From Planctomycetota bacterium (lineage in GTDB: Bacteria; Planctomycetota; UBA1135; GCA-002686595): DNA of 64,000 bases. The notes beneath the pieces were generated by a model, which saw nothing but the letters and a program-made list of their open reading frames with translations, had not been told where the DNA came from and made no database searches. Numbering within the stretch: the first letter of the stretch is position 1; the number at the start of each line of letters is the position of its first letter. Below are positions 54,144-64,000 of the stretch, piece by piece. The stretch spans positions 1 through 64,000 of the forward strand of contig JAPLOF010000059.1 of the NCBI GenBank assembly GCA_026692665.1, given 5' to 3'. Both the position numbers and the translations under genes were made by a program.

Positions 54144-54584
54144 ATGGGACGGCCTTTCCGCACGCTCCCGCTGCTCCATCGGCATCCGGTCGACCAGGAC
54201 TGCGTGCCTACGCGCTGCCCGCGCCCGTGCCGCTCGGCGCGCTCGGGCGCCAAGTTCATCGATCAGAACGCGGGCTCGTGCACGTGCTCGGGGGACGTGC
54301 GCGTCGTGCGCCGCTTCCGCTGCCTCTCGTGCCTCGTGCGCGTCTCGTCGCAGTGTTCCCGCAGGCGGGACGGGATGGGACGGCTGCCGCGGAGGAACTG
54401 GGGCTACTCGAGGCTCGAGCGGAACCTGCGCTGGCACTTGTGGGTGTGGATCCTGTGGCGGAAACACGCGCGCGCGCGAGCGTACGTCGGCGGGAGTCAC
54501 GACGCGCAAGATCCGGCCGGGGGAGTGCTTCGAGTGGATCGACCGCTTGCCGCTCAACTGCCTAGGCGTCGTGCGGATGAGTAG
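54144..54584 (+). pseudogene. Transposase-like remnant with zinc-ribbon
   Basis: The 146-codon frame contains a CxC stretch (GSCTCSGD) and RRFRCLSCLVRVSSQ, a pattern like the zinc-ribbon before the catalytic core of IS transposases. Then comes ERNLRWHLWVWILWRK, which could be the end of the same transposase joined by an internal deletion. No DDE residues can be placed. It lies fully between the two terminal repeats. The deletion model is inference. Confidence 0.45.
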
Positions 54585-54621
54585 CGAGGGGGGAGGCGCG
54601 ATCATGGGCCGTACTGCCGCG

Positions 54622-54638
54622 CAACTGGGTCAGTTTCC
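54622..54638 (-). repeat. Right terminal inverted repeat
   Basis: CAACTGGGTCAGTTTCC, the exact reverse complement of 54033-54049. It contains the stop codon of the SDR gene (54630-54632) read on the minus strand. Confidence 0.85.
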
Positions 54639-55535
54639 GCCGTGCGCTCCCCAGCGCGAGATCTGCGGCAGCGCCCGGTAGAGCGCCGCGTGGTACAGGC
54701 GCCGCGGCATCACGCGACGTAGCATCGCGAACAGGAACGCGTCCGGCGTGCCCGACATGCGCAGCGGCGGCGAGCGCATCGTGAGCGCGCGCTCGATGCG
54801 CCACGCCACGAAGTCCGGTGTCGAACGGGACCACGCCATCAGCCGTGCGATGAACGGCTCCATGTGCTCGTAGTGCGCGTGGTACGGGTCGCCACGCTCG
54901 CGCAGGGACTGCGCGCTGTCGGCCGTGAACCGCGTGTTCTCGAACGAAGTCGAGTGGATGAACCCGGGCTCGACGAGGGTGACGTGCACGCCGAACGGCC
55001 GCACCTCGTACCAGAGCGCCTCGCTCGCGCCCTCGAGCGCGAACTTCGACGCGGCGTACACGGCCATCGTCGGCATCGCCATCATCCCGCCGACGGAGGA
55101 CACGTTCACGATGCGGCCGCTGCGCTGTGCGCGCATGCCGGGCAGAACGAGCCGCACGAGCTCCATCGGCGCCAGGAAGTTCACGTCCATCTGGGCCAGG
55201 CGCTCCTTGTCGCGGACGTGCTCGAGCACCGAGCGGTACGCGACGCCGGCGTTGTTCACGAGCGCGTCGATGCGCCCGAACCGCTCCAGCGCGCGGTCCA
55301 CGGCCGCGCGGCGCTGCTCGGCGTCGGTGACGTCGAGGCCCAGGATCTCCAGACGCTCTCCGGGCCGGATTCCCGCCGCGGCGAACCGCCCGAGGGACGC
55401 CGGGCGGGCCGTGAGGACGACCCGCCAGGGGCCGGAGGCCAGGCGGCGAGCCAGCGCCTGGCCCAAGCCGCTGCTCGCCCCGGTGACCAGCACCACGGGG
55501 AGCGCGTCGACGTGCGCGGCGTAGGATGGCGCCAC
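54630..55535 (-). CDS. Short-chain dehydrogenase/reductase
   Basis: The 301-residue classical SDR has TGASSGLG (NADP-binding, near residues 18-25), the NNAG motif, an active-site Ser (NVSSVGG) and YAASK (catalytic Tyr/Lys). The C-terminal part (about 230-300) is longer than usual and hydrophobic in places, as in lipid- or sphingoid-type reductases, so a membrane-lipid substrate is possible. The last two codons and the stop (GGA AAC TGA) are part of the right repeat of the adjacent element. The start GTG 55535 is close to the Rossmann motif; GTG 55583 is an alternative. Confidence 0.82.
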   Translation of the reverse strand: MAPSYAAHVDALPVVLVTGASSGLGQALARRLASGPWRVVLTARPASLGRFAAAGIRPGERLEILGLDVTDAEQRRAAVDRALERFGRIDALVNNAGVAYRSVLEHVRDKERLAQMDVNFLAPMELVRLVLPGMRAQRSGRIVNVSSVGGMMAMPTMAVYAASKFALEGASEALWYEVRPFGVHVTLVEPGFIHSTSFENTRFTADSAQSLRERGDPYHAHYEHMEPFIARLMAWSRSTPDFVAWRIERALTMRSPPLRMSGTPDAFLFAMLRRVMPRRLYHAALYRALPQISRWGAHGGN

Positions 55536-55706
55536 GTCTCCCGATCCTACGCCGACCCGGGCGGGAGCGGGGACCAGGGCCACGTGGTTGCGCGGGGGCC
55601 GACCCGGCCGCTACCTTGTTCCGCTTCGCTCGCCGTCCCGTCGAGCCCCGGCTGCCCATTTCGGGCCTCCGTGGAACCCGCTGACCCCTGGATAAGACTC
55701 ACATTC

Positions 55707-57497
<1,791 letters not shown>

Positions 57498-57559
57498 ACG
57501 CTCGCCCGATCCACGCCCTCCGGCTGGATTCGGAGGGCGGCGCGGCGCGGGTCCTTCCC

Positions 57560-58733
57560 GTGCTGCGCCGCCTGTACGTACGGGCCGCGGCGCTCTGCGC
57601 GGCCTCGTTCCTGCTCGCCGCCGGATGCGCGGGTCCCGCGCCCGATCCGGAGAAGGACGCCGCGATCGCGGCCGCCCTCGAGCGCCTGGAGCTCGCGCTC
57701 AACGATGGCGACGACGCCGCGGCGCGCGCCGCCTCCGCCCGGTTGCGCGACCTGGGCGCCGGCGCGGCGGAACTGCAGCGGGCCGACGAGGCCGTGCGGC
57801 TCCTCGACGCGCGCGTCGAGCCGCGCCTGCAGCCCTCGCTGGATGCCTTGCGCGCGGCCCTCGCGAGCGGCGACGACGAGCTGGCGCACGCCGTCCTGCG
57901 GCGCCTGTGGTCCCTGCGCCCGACCGGCGCCGCGGCCGAGCTCGCCGCGGGCTTCGAGCGGATCCTCCTGGGCCGGGACGCCGTGGCGGGGATCGAATTG
58001 CGCACCGAATGCGCCTGGATCCCGGATCCGGCCGTGCCCGGGGCGGGAACCTGCATCGTGCGGCTCGCCGCGCGCGCGCGACGGCGTGGCGCGTGCGCTG
58101 GAGCCTGGGGCCGCGACCCTGGCCCTCTCGGCGATCACGGTGGACGCGCGCGGCAACGTGAGCCACGGCTCGGAGGCGCGCGCGTTCGACGCGCTGGCGC
58201 GTCTCGAGGTCCCGGCCGAGGGCCTGGCCGGGATCGACCTGGCGCGGGTTCCGCTCGAGCTGCCGGCCGGCGCCCTGGCGCTGCGCCTGACGGCGGACCT
58301 GCGCCTCAGCCCGGGCAGCGTGCACGACGCCGAGCGCGCGCTGCCGGCCCAGCGCGTCCCGATCCAGCATGGCGAGCTCGTCCTGCTCGCGGGACGCCTG
58401 CTGGCGCAGGGAGCCGCCGCTCCCGGGGAGCTCGCACGCCGCGCCTCCGAGCCCGGGACGAACGCCGCGGACCTCCTGGACGTCGCCCTGCGCGTCCGGC
58501 GCGAGGACCGCGCGGCGGTGCTCGACGAAGCTTGCGCATTTGCCGGGGATGCGGCGCGCGTGGAGCGCCTCGCGCCGGCCCTGCGCTGGCTGGCTCCCGA
58601 GGTGCAGGGCGGCGCGGATCCGCTGGCCTGGAGCCGCTGGCTCGGCGAGCGCGGCGAGCGGCGCCTGTCGGGCGCGCGGCGCTCGGAACCGGTCGTGCCG
58701 CGCGCGCTCGAGCCGAAGCTCGCGGGCTCCTGA
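57560..58733 (+). pseudogene. Frameshifted lipoprotein gene
   Basis: The first part (GTG 57560, signal with lipobox LAAGC) encodes a helical repeat-like lipoprotein to about 58068. There it meets a run of CG dinucleotides (58069-58080), and the continuing protein-like sequence moves to another frame, which runs to the stop at 58731-58733 (contains TLALSAITVDARGN). A one-base gain or a two-base loss in the CG run explains it. It may be a true mutation or a read error. The intact protein would be about 390 residues. It lies between rpsA and tyrS on the same strand; no family is recognised. Confidence 0.7.
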
Positions 58734-58795
58734 ACGCCCGGCGCCGGACCCCGGCTCTTGATCGCGCCGCCGCGCGCGCGACACTCGCACGCGCC

Positions 58796-60013
58796 ATGGC
58801 CTCATCCACGCTCGATCCGCGCGTCGCCGCCCAGATGGCCGTCTTCCGGCGCGGGACGGTGGACTTGATCGAAGCCCCGGAGCTCGAGGCGCGCATCGCG
58901 TCGAGCCTCGCGACGGGGAAGCCCCTGCGCGTCAAGTTCGGCATGGACCCGACGAGCGCGGACCTCCACGTCGGTCACGCGGTCCAGCTCTTGAAGCTGC
59001 GTGCGATCCAGGAGCTCGGCCACCAGATCGTGCTCATCGTGGGGGACGCGACGGCGATGGTCGGTGATCCCTCCGGGCGCAACAAGCTCCGCCCGCCCCT
59101 GTCGCGGGCCGACATCGACAAGAACCTCGCCACGTACGTCGACCAGGCCGGCAAGGTGCTCGACATGTCCCGCACGGAGGTGCGCCGCAACTCCGAGTGG
59201 TTCGACGCGATGCGCTTCGAGGACGTGCTGCGCCTCCTGGGCCGCGCCACCGTGGCGCGGATGCTCGAACGCGACACGTTCGAGAAGCGCATGGCCGAGC
59301 GCGAACCGATCGGCGTGCACGAGCTGCTCTATCCGCTCATGCAGGGCTGGGACAGCGTGATGATCCGCTGTGACCTCGAGCTCGGCGGCACCGACCAGCT
59401 CTTCAACCTCCTGCGCGGCCGCGACCTGCAGGCGCAGGAAGGCCAGGTCGGCCAGGTCTGCTTCACGATGCCGCTCGTGAACGGCGGCGACGGCCGCAAG
59501 ATGAGCAAGAGCTACGGGAACGCCATCGGCTTCCTCGAGCCGCCGTTCGACATGTTCCAGAAGGTCGTGAAGACCGTGCCCGACACGGCCCTCGCGGACT
59601 GGTTCCTGCTGCTGACGCGCGTGCCCGAAGCCGAGGTCGCGGCGCTGCTCGCGGGCGACCACCGCGCGGCGCAATTGCGCCTCGCGCGCGAGATCACCGG
59701 GTTCTTCCACGGTCCGGCGGGCGCCACGTCCGCGCGCGACGAGTACGAGCGCCGCGCGCGCGGCGAGGGGCCGGGCGATGTCGAGGAGCGGCGCTGGCCG
59801 GCCGAGCACGCGGGCAAGGCGCTGCCGCTCGCGAACCTGCTCGCGGCGGTCAAGCTGGCGAACACGAACTCCGACGCGCGCCGCCTCGTGCAGCAGAACG
59901 CGGTGAAGGTGAACGGCTTGGTCGTCGCGGACCCGGTCGCGGCCTACTCGGAAGCGGACCTGCCGTTGCTCGTGCAGACGGGCAAGGCGCGCTTCGCGCG
60001 GATCGTGCGCTGA
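58796..60013 (+). CDS. tyrS: Tyrosyl-tRNA synthetase
   Basis: The 405-residue class I synthetase has HVGH (HIGH motif, near residues 60-63) after the MDPTSADL stretch typical of TyrRS, the KMSKS loop (near 237-241), a GGTDQLFN tyrosine-site stretch, and a C-terminal S4-like RNA-binding domain (about 345-405). It charges tRNA-Tyr. Length fits the TyrZ-like branch. Start ATG 58796. It converges with the DUF1573 gene 48 bp away. Confidence 0.95.
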   Translation: MASSTLDPRVAAQMAVFRRGTVDLIEAPELEARIASSLATGKPLRVKFGMDPTSADLHVGHAVQLLKLRAIQELGHQIVLIVGDATAMVGDPSGRNKLRPPLSRADIDKNLATYVDQAGKVLDMSRTEVRRNSEWFDAMRFEDVLRLLGRATVARMLERDTFEKRMAEREPIGVHELLYPLMQGWDSVMIRCDLELGGTDQLFNLLRGRDLQAQEGQVGQVCFTMPLVNGGDGRKMSKSYGNAIGFLEPPFDMFQKVVKTVPDTALADWFLLLTRVPEAEVAALLAGDHRAAQLRLAREITGFFHGPAGATSARDEYERRARGEGPGDVEERRWPAEHAGKALPLANLLAAVKLANTNSDARRLVQQNAVKVNGLVVADPVAAYSEADLPLLVQTGKARFARIVR

Positions 60014-60061
60014 GGAGGCCCGCGCGGCTCTCCGCGTCGCCCTGCCCGCGCTGCCCGACGA

Positions 60062-61204
60062 TCAGAGCGGCGGCGCCGCGTAGGGGGCCTCGACGAGCGG
60101 CAAGCTCGGGTCGTCGAGCTCCACGACGAGCTTGCCCGAGAAGGCCTCGCGCGGGAGCTCCGCCGTCGCGCGCACCGTGATCCGCCAACGCGCCGCGCGG
60201 CCCGTCGCGTCGGCGTCGATGGGCTCCCACTCGGCGCGCAGGGCCGCGGACGCTCCGCCGTCGAGACGCACCTTGCGCACGACGACGGTCGCGCCGGGGA
60301 TCAGCGCGTGGAGCGTCGCCTGCGCCGCGCCGTCCGCCTCGCGCGGGATGGCGATCACGCGCGGCTCGACGACGCAGTCCTCGACGATCACGGCGCGGAT
60401 CGGGACTTCGAAGTTCTGGCCGATTCCCGAGCCGTCGGCGCGCGTCGTCCCGAGCACGACCTTGCCCGTGTGCGGCCCCAGGTTCGAGCCGGGGTCCGCG
60501 CGGACCACGATCACCCAGACGGTTTCGCCACTCACCGCCTTGGTCTCGGAGAGCTCGGCGTGGAAGGGGCCCTCGACCGACTCGATGCCGCGGACGAGCG
60601 AGCTGTCGCTGGCGTTCTCGGTCGTCACGTCGAGCCGGACGCTCTTGCCCGCGGACAGCGGGACGTCCCTCAACACGGCCTCGGCCGGAACCGCGCGGAA
60701 GGACCGCTTCACCAGCACGTGCAGCTCGAACGTCAGGTACGGCGTCGCATCCGAGTCGCAGCGCAGTCGGACCTGCGCCAGCTTGTGCTGGTTCGCACGC
60801 TCGACGCGCGTCGTGTCGAGCCCGATCCGCACCTCGAGCGTCGCGCCGTCCGGCACGGAGAGGCCCATGTCGCGCGTCTCCAACGGCCCGTCCACGCGCG
60901 ACCCGTCGCTCTGGACGACGCTCGCGCGAGGACGCGTGCAACCGCAGTCGGGCAGGAGGTCGTGCACGATCACCGCGCGGCCTTCGCGGTTCACGAGCTG
61001 GTAGGTGGTTTCGATCTGCTCGCCCCACAGGCGCTCGCCGAAGTCGTGGAAGTACGGGCGCGGCGCGCCCTCGGGCACGAAGACGAGGCCGACGCCACCC
61101 GGGGTCGCGACGGCCGGCTGGCCGGGCGCCGACGCGGAATCGGGGCGGCAGCCGCCGGCGATCAGGCCGAGCACGCAGAGCGCGAAGGGGAGGAAGTTGG
61201 GCAC
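60062..61204 (-). CDS. DUF1573 lipoprotein
   Basis: The 380-residue protein has a lipoprotein signal with lipobox IAGGC (Cys near residue 19). DUF1573 is recognised by YFHDFGERLWG and DCGCTRP (near 60-100), which mark this family of Ig-like beta domains found in planctomycetes and Bacteroidetes. A second beta domain fills about 170-380. It is probably exported and envelope-bound; function is unknown. GTG 61204 starts the signal. It is divergent from the sulfatase, 175 bp away. Confidence 0.85.
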   Translation of the reverse strand: MPNFLPFALCVLGLIAGGCRPDSASAPGQPAVATPGGVGLVFVPEGAPRPYFHDFGERLWGEQIETTYQLVNREGRAVIVHDLLPDCGCTRPRASVVQSDGSRVDGPLETRDMGLSVPDGATLEVRIGLDTTRVERANQHKLAQVRLRCDSDATPYLTFELHVLVKRSFRAVPAEAVLRDVPLSAGKSVRLDVTTENASDSSLVRGIESVEGPFHAELSETKAVSGETVWVIVVRADPGSNLGPHTGKVVLGTTRADGSGIGQNFEVPIRAVIVEDCVVEPRVIAIPREADGAAQATLHALIPGATVVVRKVRLDGGASAALRAEWEPIDADATGRAARWRITVRATAELPREAFSGKLVVELDDPSLPLVEAPYAAPPL

Positions 61205-61379
61205 GCTGGAGGGGAGACGCGCGTCTCCGGGCACGGGATCCGAGAGGGTGGGAGCGAGAAACGTGCCCGTTGCCCGCCCGCCGCGCAAGTTCCCGTCCGG
61301 GCGGCCCGTGCCGTGCGGATCCGCACCGGCGGGGTGCGCGTCCGGTATCCTCCGCCGCCGAGCGAGGAGATCGCGAGCC

Positions 61380-62768
61380 GTGAAGACCCTGTGCCCCATC
61401 CGATCCGTCGCGATCGCGCTCTTCGCGAGCGCGGTCCTCGGCGCCTGCGGAGAGCCCGCGCCGCTCGCGCACCCGAACGTCGTCCTGATCGTGGCCGACG
61501 ACCTGGGCTTCGGGGACGTGGCCTGGACGAACAGCGGTTCCCCGAATCCGATCCCGACTCCGAACCTCGACCGGCTCGCGGCGGCGGGCGTCGTGCTCGA
61601 CCAGTTCCGCACTGCGCCGCTGTGCACGCCGGCGCGCGCGGCGATCCTGACCGGAAGGGCTCCGGCGCGACTCGGCCTGCTGCGCAACATCAGCGCGAAG
61701 GACTCGGGCGGGCTCGACCCGCGCGTGGCGACGCTGCCCGAGACCCTGCGCGCGGCCGGCTATGCGACCGAGCTCGTCGGCAAGTGGCACCTTGGTCATG
61801 CCAGCGCCGAATTGCGGCCCACGCGCCGCGGATTCGAGCACTTCCTCGGGCTGCTCGGGGGCTGGATCGACTACCAGACGCACGCGCGCGGCGCGCAGGC
61901 GGACTGGTGGCGCGACGAGAGTCCGCTGGTCCAGGAGGGCCACTCGACGCGCCTCCTCGCGGAGGAGGCCGTGCGCGCGATCCGCGAGCGGGATCCCGCG
62001 AGGCCGCTCTACCTGCACCTCGCGTTCAACGCGCCGCACGCGCCGACCTCGGTGCCCCCGGGGCGATCCGTGGACGAGGTCGCGGGCCAGGATCCCGTGC
62101 GGCGGCAGTACGCGCTGCTCGTGGACGAGCTCGACCGCGGCGTCGGGCGCGTCCTCGACGCGCTCGAGAAGGAGCGGATCCGCGGGCAGACCCTCGTGGT
62201 GTTCGTCAGCGACAACGGCGCGCCGGCCGGCTACGGCGGCTCCAACGGGAAGCTGCGCGAGGGGAAGGGCACGGTCTACGACGGCGGCCTGCGCGTGCCG
62301 GCGATCGTGTCGTGGCCCGGGCGGCTCGCCTCGGGACGCAGCGCGCTCATGGCGAACGCCGTGGACCTCGTGCCGACCCTGTGCGCGGCCGCGGGCGTGG
62401 ACCAGGCCCCCGACGCGCTGCGCGACGGCGTGAGCCTCTGGCCCGCGCTCGCGAGCGCCGCGGCGCCTCCGCACCGGATCGCGGTCTTCGGCGTCGAGCG
62501 CGCGGACGGGTCGAGCTGGGCCGCGTTCGACGGCCGCTGGAAGCTCGTCGTGGCCGCCGACGCGCCGCGCGCCGCGCTCTTCGACGTGCTCGCGGATCCG
62601 GGCGAGTCGCGCGATCGGGCCGCCGTCGAGCCCGAGGTGGCCGCGCAGCTCGAGATCGAGCTCGCGCCGTGGCGCGCGCTGCCGCACCTGCCGTTCGTCG
62701 GGGACGAGGGGCCGCAGCGCGGACCGGCCGAAGCTCAGCGCGGGACGAGCGGCGACGCCAGCAAGTAG
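61380..62768 (+). CDS. Sulfatase (formylglycine type), lipoprotein or exported
   Basis: The 462-residue protein has the sulfatase signature CTPARAAILTGR (Cys near residue 82, converted to formylglycine), preceded by metal-binding ADDLGFGD (near 40-46), and later the GKWHLG and SDNG metal-site motifs. The N-terminus has a lipobox-like VLGACG (Cys near 22), so it may be a lipoprotein. It removes sulfate from polysaccharides or other esters, a planctomycete hallmark. The start is GTG 61380 with an AGGAG site upstream. The anaerobic or copper formylglycine-making enzyme is not in the window. Its 3' end overlaps the convergent SGNH gene by 34 bp. Confidence 0.93.
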   Translation: MKTLCPIRSVAIALFASAVLGACGEPAPLAHPNVVLIVADDLGFGDVAWTNSGSPNPIPTPNLDRLAAAGVVLDQFRTAPLCTPARAAILTGRAPARLGLLRNISAKDSGGLDPRVATLPETLRAAGYATELVGKWHLGHASAELRPTRRGFEHFLGLLGGWIDYQTHARGAQADWWRDESPLVQEGHSTRLLAEEAVRAIRERDPARPLYLHLAFNAPHAPTSVPPGRSVDEVAGQDPVRRQYALLVDELDRGVGRVLDALEKERIRGQTLVVFVSDNGAPAGYGGSNGKLREGKGTVYDGGLRVPAIVSWPGRLASGRSALMANAVDLVPTLCAAAGVDQAPDALRDGVSLWPALASAAAPPHRIAVFGVERADGSSWAAFDGRWKLVVAADAPRAALFDVLADPGESRDRAAVEPEVAAQLEIELAPWRALPHLPFVGDEGPQRGPAEAQRGTSGDASK

Positions 62769-64000
62769 TCCGCGATCGTGCGCGCCAGGAGCTCCGAACC
62801 GCGGTCGTTCGGGTGCACCTCCTGGAAGAAGAGCAGGTCGCGCCGGCCGGGACGGCGCCACTCGGCCTCGATCTCGGCGCGCGGACGATCGGGTGCGGCC
62901 GCGACGGCTTCGGCGATCTTCTGCGCGACCTCGGCTTCGCAGGAGGCCTCGACCAGGGCGCCGGACTCGACGATGGGCACGTCGAGGTCGCGCGCCAGCG
63001 CGCGCTCGATCTCGATCACGTGCTCGAAGCCCGCGACCTGGTCGCCACGCGACGCATGCCGGTCGAGGTGCCAGCGCGGCAACGCCTGCGTGGCGAACAA
63101 CACCTGCGCTCCGCGCGACCGGCACAGCGCCACGATGCCGGTCAGGTTGCGCCGCGTGTTCGCGAACCCGAGCTGCGGCGTCGGGTTCGGCGCGTGGAGG
63201 TACGGATCGGTCTCGAAGTTCGGCTTGTAGTTGCGGATCGCGTAGAAGCCCAGGTCCACGCGCGCGGCCGCGTAGTCCGTGAACCAGCGGCGGAAGACCA
63301 GGTACGTGCGGCTCTTCGCCGCGATCCCCTCGATGGCGCTGGGCCGGTCGGTGGGCCAGGCCTGCCGCCAATGCGTGTTGTCGTGCTGGACTTCGCCGCC
63401 GGGCGTGTAGAGCGCGCAGCGCATGTCGTTGATCGCCTCGTAGACGATCACGAGATCCGGGGCGAGGTCGAGGCCGCGCAGCGCCAGGTTGATCAGCATC
63501 TCGTGCGTGGACCAGCCCGACACGCCCAGGTTGACGACCTCGATGCGGAAGCCGGGGCGCGCGGCCTGCAGCATGTCCTCGAGCTTCTGCGACCAGACGG
63601 CGGCGTCGCTCGACTCGCTCTGGCCGTACACGCTCGATCCGCCCGTGGTCACGATGCGGAAGACCCCCGGCGGCTTCTCCCAGGTCGTCTCCTTGCCGCG
63701 GAAACCGAGTGCGTTGTGCGAGACCTGCTGCGTCGCGCCCGGAGCCGTCTTGTAGTTCGGGATCAGCGCGTAGCCGAGGTAGGGGTGCGGAGCGGACCGG
63801 GCGCCGGTCTGCTCGAGGCCGCGCTTGGGGCTGCCGTACTCGAGGGTCAGGTACGCGAGCCGGTCCCACAGGTCGAACTGCGCAACCTCGCCGGGCGCCT
63901 TGTAGGCCGGGTCCAACGCGCGCTTCGCGAGCACGCGATCGGCCCAGCGCGACCCCAGCTCGACGCCGACCTCGAGCAGGACGAGCGTGAGCACGAACGC
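62735..64000 (-). CDS. SGNH/GDSL hydrolase, partial at window end
   Basis: The reading frame runs off the right edge, so the N-terminus is incomplete; GTG 63994 is a possible but unproven start. About 420 residues are visible: a short hydrophobic start, block I GGSS (nucleophile Ser), GVSGWS, VIVYEAINDM (Asn block) and the late EVHPNDRG (catalytic Asp/His area). The layout is like the SGNH protein encoded at 33860. It is probably a membrane-anchored deacylase acting on glycans or cell-wall material. It overlaps the sulfatase 3' end, so the two are convergent. Confidence 0.82.
   Translation of the reverse strand, partial: AFVLTLVLLEVGVELGSRWADRVLAKRALDPAYKAPGEVAQFDLWDRLAYLTLEYGSPKRGLEQTGARSAPHPYLGYALIPNYKTAPGATQQVSHNALGFRGKETTWEKPPGVFRIVTTGGSSVYGQSESSDAAVWSQKLEDMLQAARPGFRIEVVNLGVSGWSTHEMLINLALRGLDLAPDLVIVYEAINDMRCALYTPGGEVQHDNTHWRQAWPTDRPSAIEGIAAKSRTYLVFRRWFTDYAAARVDLGFYAIRNYKPNFETDPYLHAPNPTPQLGFANTRRNLTGIVALCRSRGAQVLFATQALPRWHLDRHASRGDQVAGFEHVIEIERALARDLDVPIVESGALVEASCEAEVAQKIAEAVAAAPDRPRAEIEAEWRRPGRRDLLFFQEVHPNDRGSELLARTIADYLLASPLVPR

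Larger units (their letters stand above)
54033..54638 (+). mobile_element. 606-bp element with perfect 17-bp terminal inverted repeats (deleted insertion sequence)
   Basis: The ends are exact inverted repeats of 17 bp (54033-54049 and 54622-54638). Inside is a 146-codon reading frame with a Cys-rich zinc-ribbon-like segment of the kind found at the N-terminus of some transposases, but no room for a catalytic DDE core. No target duplication is clear at the flanks. It is best read as an internally deleted, non-autonomous copy. The right end overlaps the 3' end of the SDR gene. Confidence 0.65.

Noticed and set aside
54030..54605. Minus-strand frame of 191 codons inside the inverted-repeat element
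   Set aside because: Pro/Arg/Ala-rich without motifs; the plus-strand frame has the zinc-ribbon pattern.

Overview
The window is GC-rich DNA (near 70% G+C by eye, third codon positions almost all G or C) from a Gram-negative-type bacterium, most likely a planctomycete. The evidence for this is a sulfatase with a CxPxR site, a DUF1573 lipoprotein, a giant secreted protein built of lamin-tail, HYR and thrombospondin-3-like modules with a Cys-rich C-terminal module, an ECF sigma factor fused to an extracytoplasmic domain, and many lipoproteins. LpxH, GmhB and PlsC imply an outer membrane with lipid A or LPS. The placement is inferred from gene content; there is no rRNA in the window.

Layout. 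0-7 kb: RAYT-type transposase, PilZ protein, ssb, a MoaD-MoaE fusion overlapping a metallo-beta-lactamase-fold hydrolase, ETF-ubiquinone oxidoreductase and leucyl aminopeptidase, then tRNA-Leu(UAA) and tRNA-Cys(GCA). 7-13 kb: the ECF sigma/transmembrane/carboxypeptidase-regulatory fusion, a TMTC-like membrane glycosyltransferase with TPRs, and a small anchored protein. 13.3-26.1 kb: one 4252-residue secreted protein whose two halves share a collinear duplicated module series, closed by two strong hairpins. 26.2-28.4 kb: a TrkH-type K+ channel and a TrkA-N protein. 28.4-33.7 kb: two tandem paralogous lipoproteins of unknown function.

33.9-44.5 kb is an envelope-polysaccharide region: SGNH hydrolase, gmd and a likely rmd (GDP-6-deoxyhexose synthesis) led by a degenerate histidine kinase-like gene, an intact and a degenerate GT2 glycosyltransferase, a FemAB/GNAT protein, gmhB, a PEGA lipoprotein and a GT39-like transferase. 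44.5-50.5 kb: efp with an unusual loop, rpoN, a secretin-N-domain-like secreted protein, a degenerate GGDEF protein and a sigma-54 response regulator. 50.6-60 kb: lpxH-cmk-plsC ... rpsA ... tyrS. The expected cmk-plsC-rpsA neighbourhood is opened by two small secreted proteins, a 606-bp inverted-repeat element that looks like a deleted insertion sequence, and an SDR gene. A frameshifted lipoprotein lies between rpsA and tyrS. 60-64 kb: DUF1573 lipoprotein, sulfatase and a partial SGNH hydrolase running off the end.

The window is mostly ordinary chromosomal housekeeping and envelope genes. The most unusual items are the membrane-tethered sigma factor, the internally duplicated giant protein, the tandem lipoproteins, the degenerate paralogues (glycosyltransferase, kinase, GGDEF), the EF-P tip loop, and the element whose terminal repeat supplies a neighbour's stop codon. 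No CRISPR array, prophage or recognisable defence island was seen.
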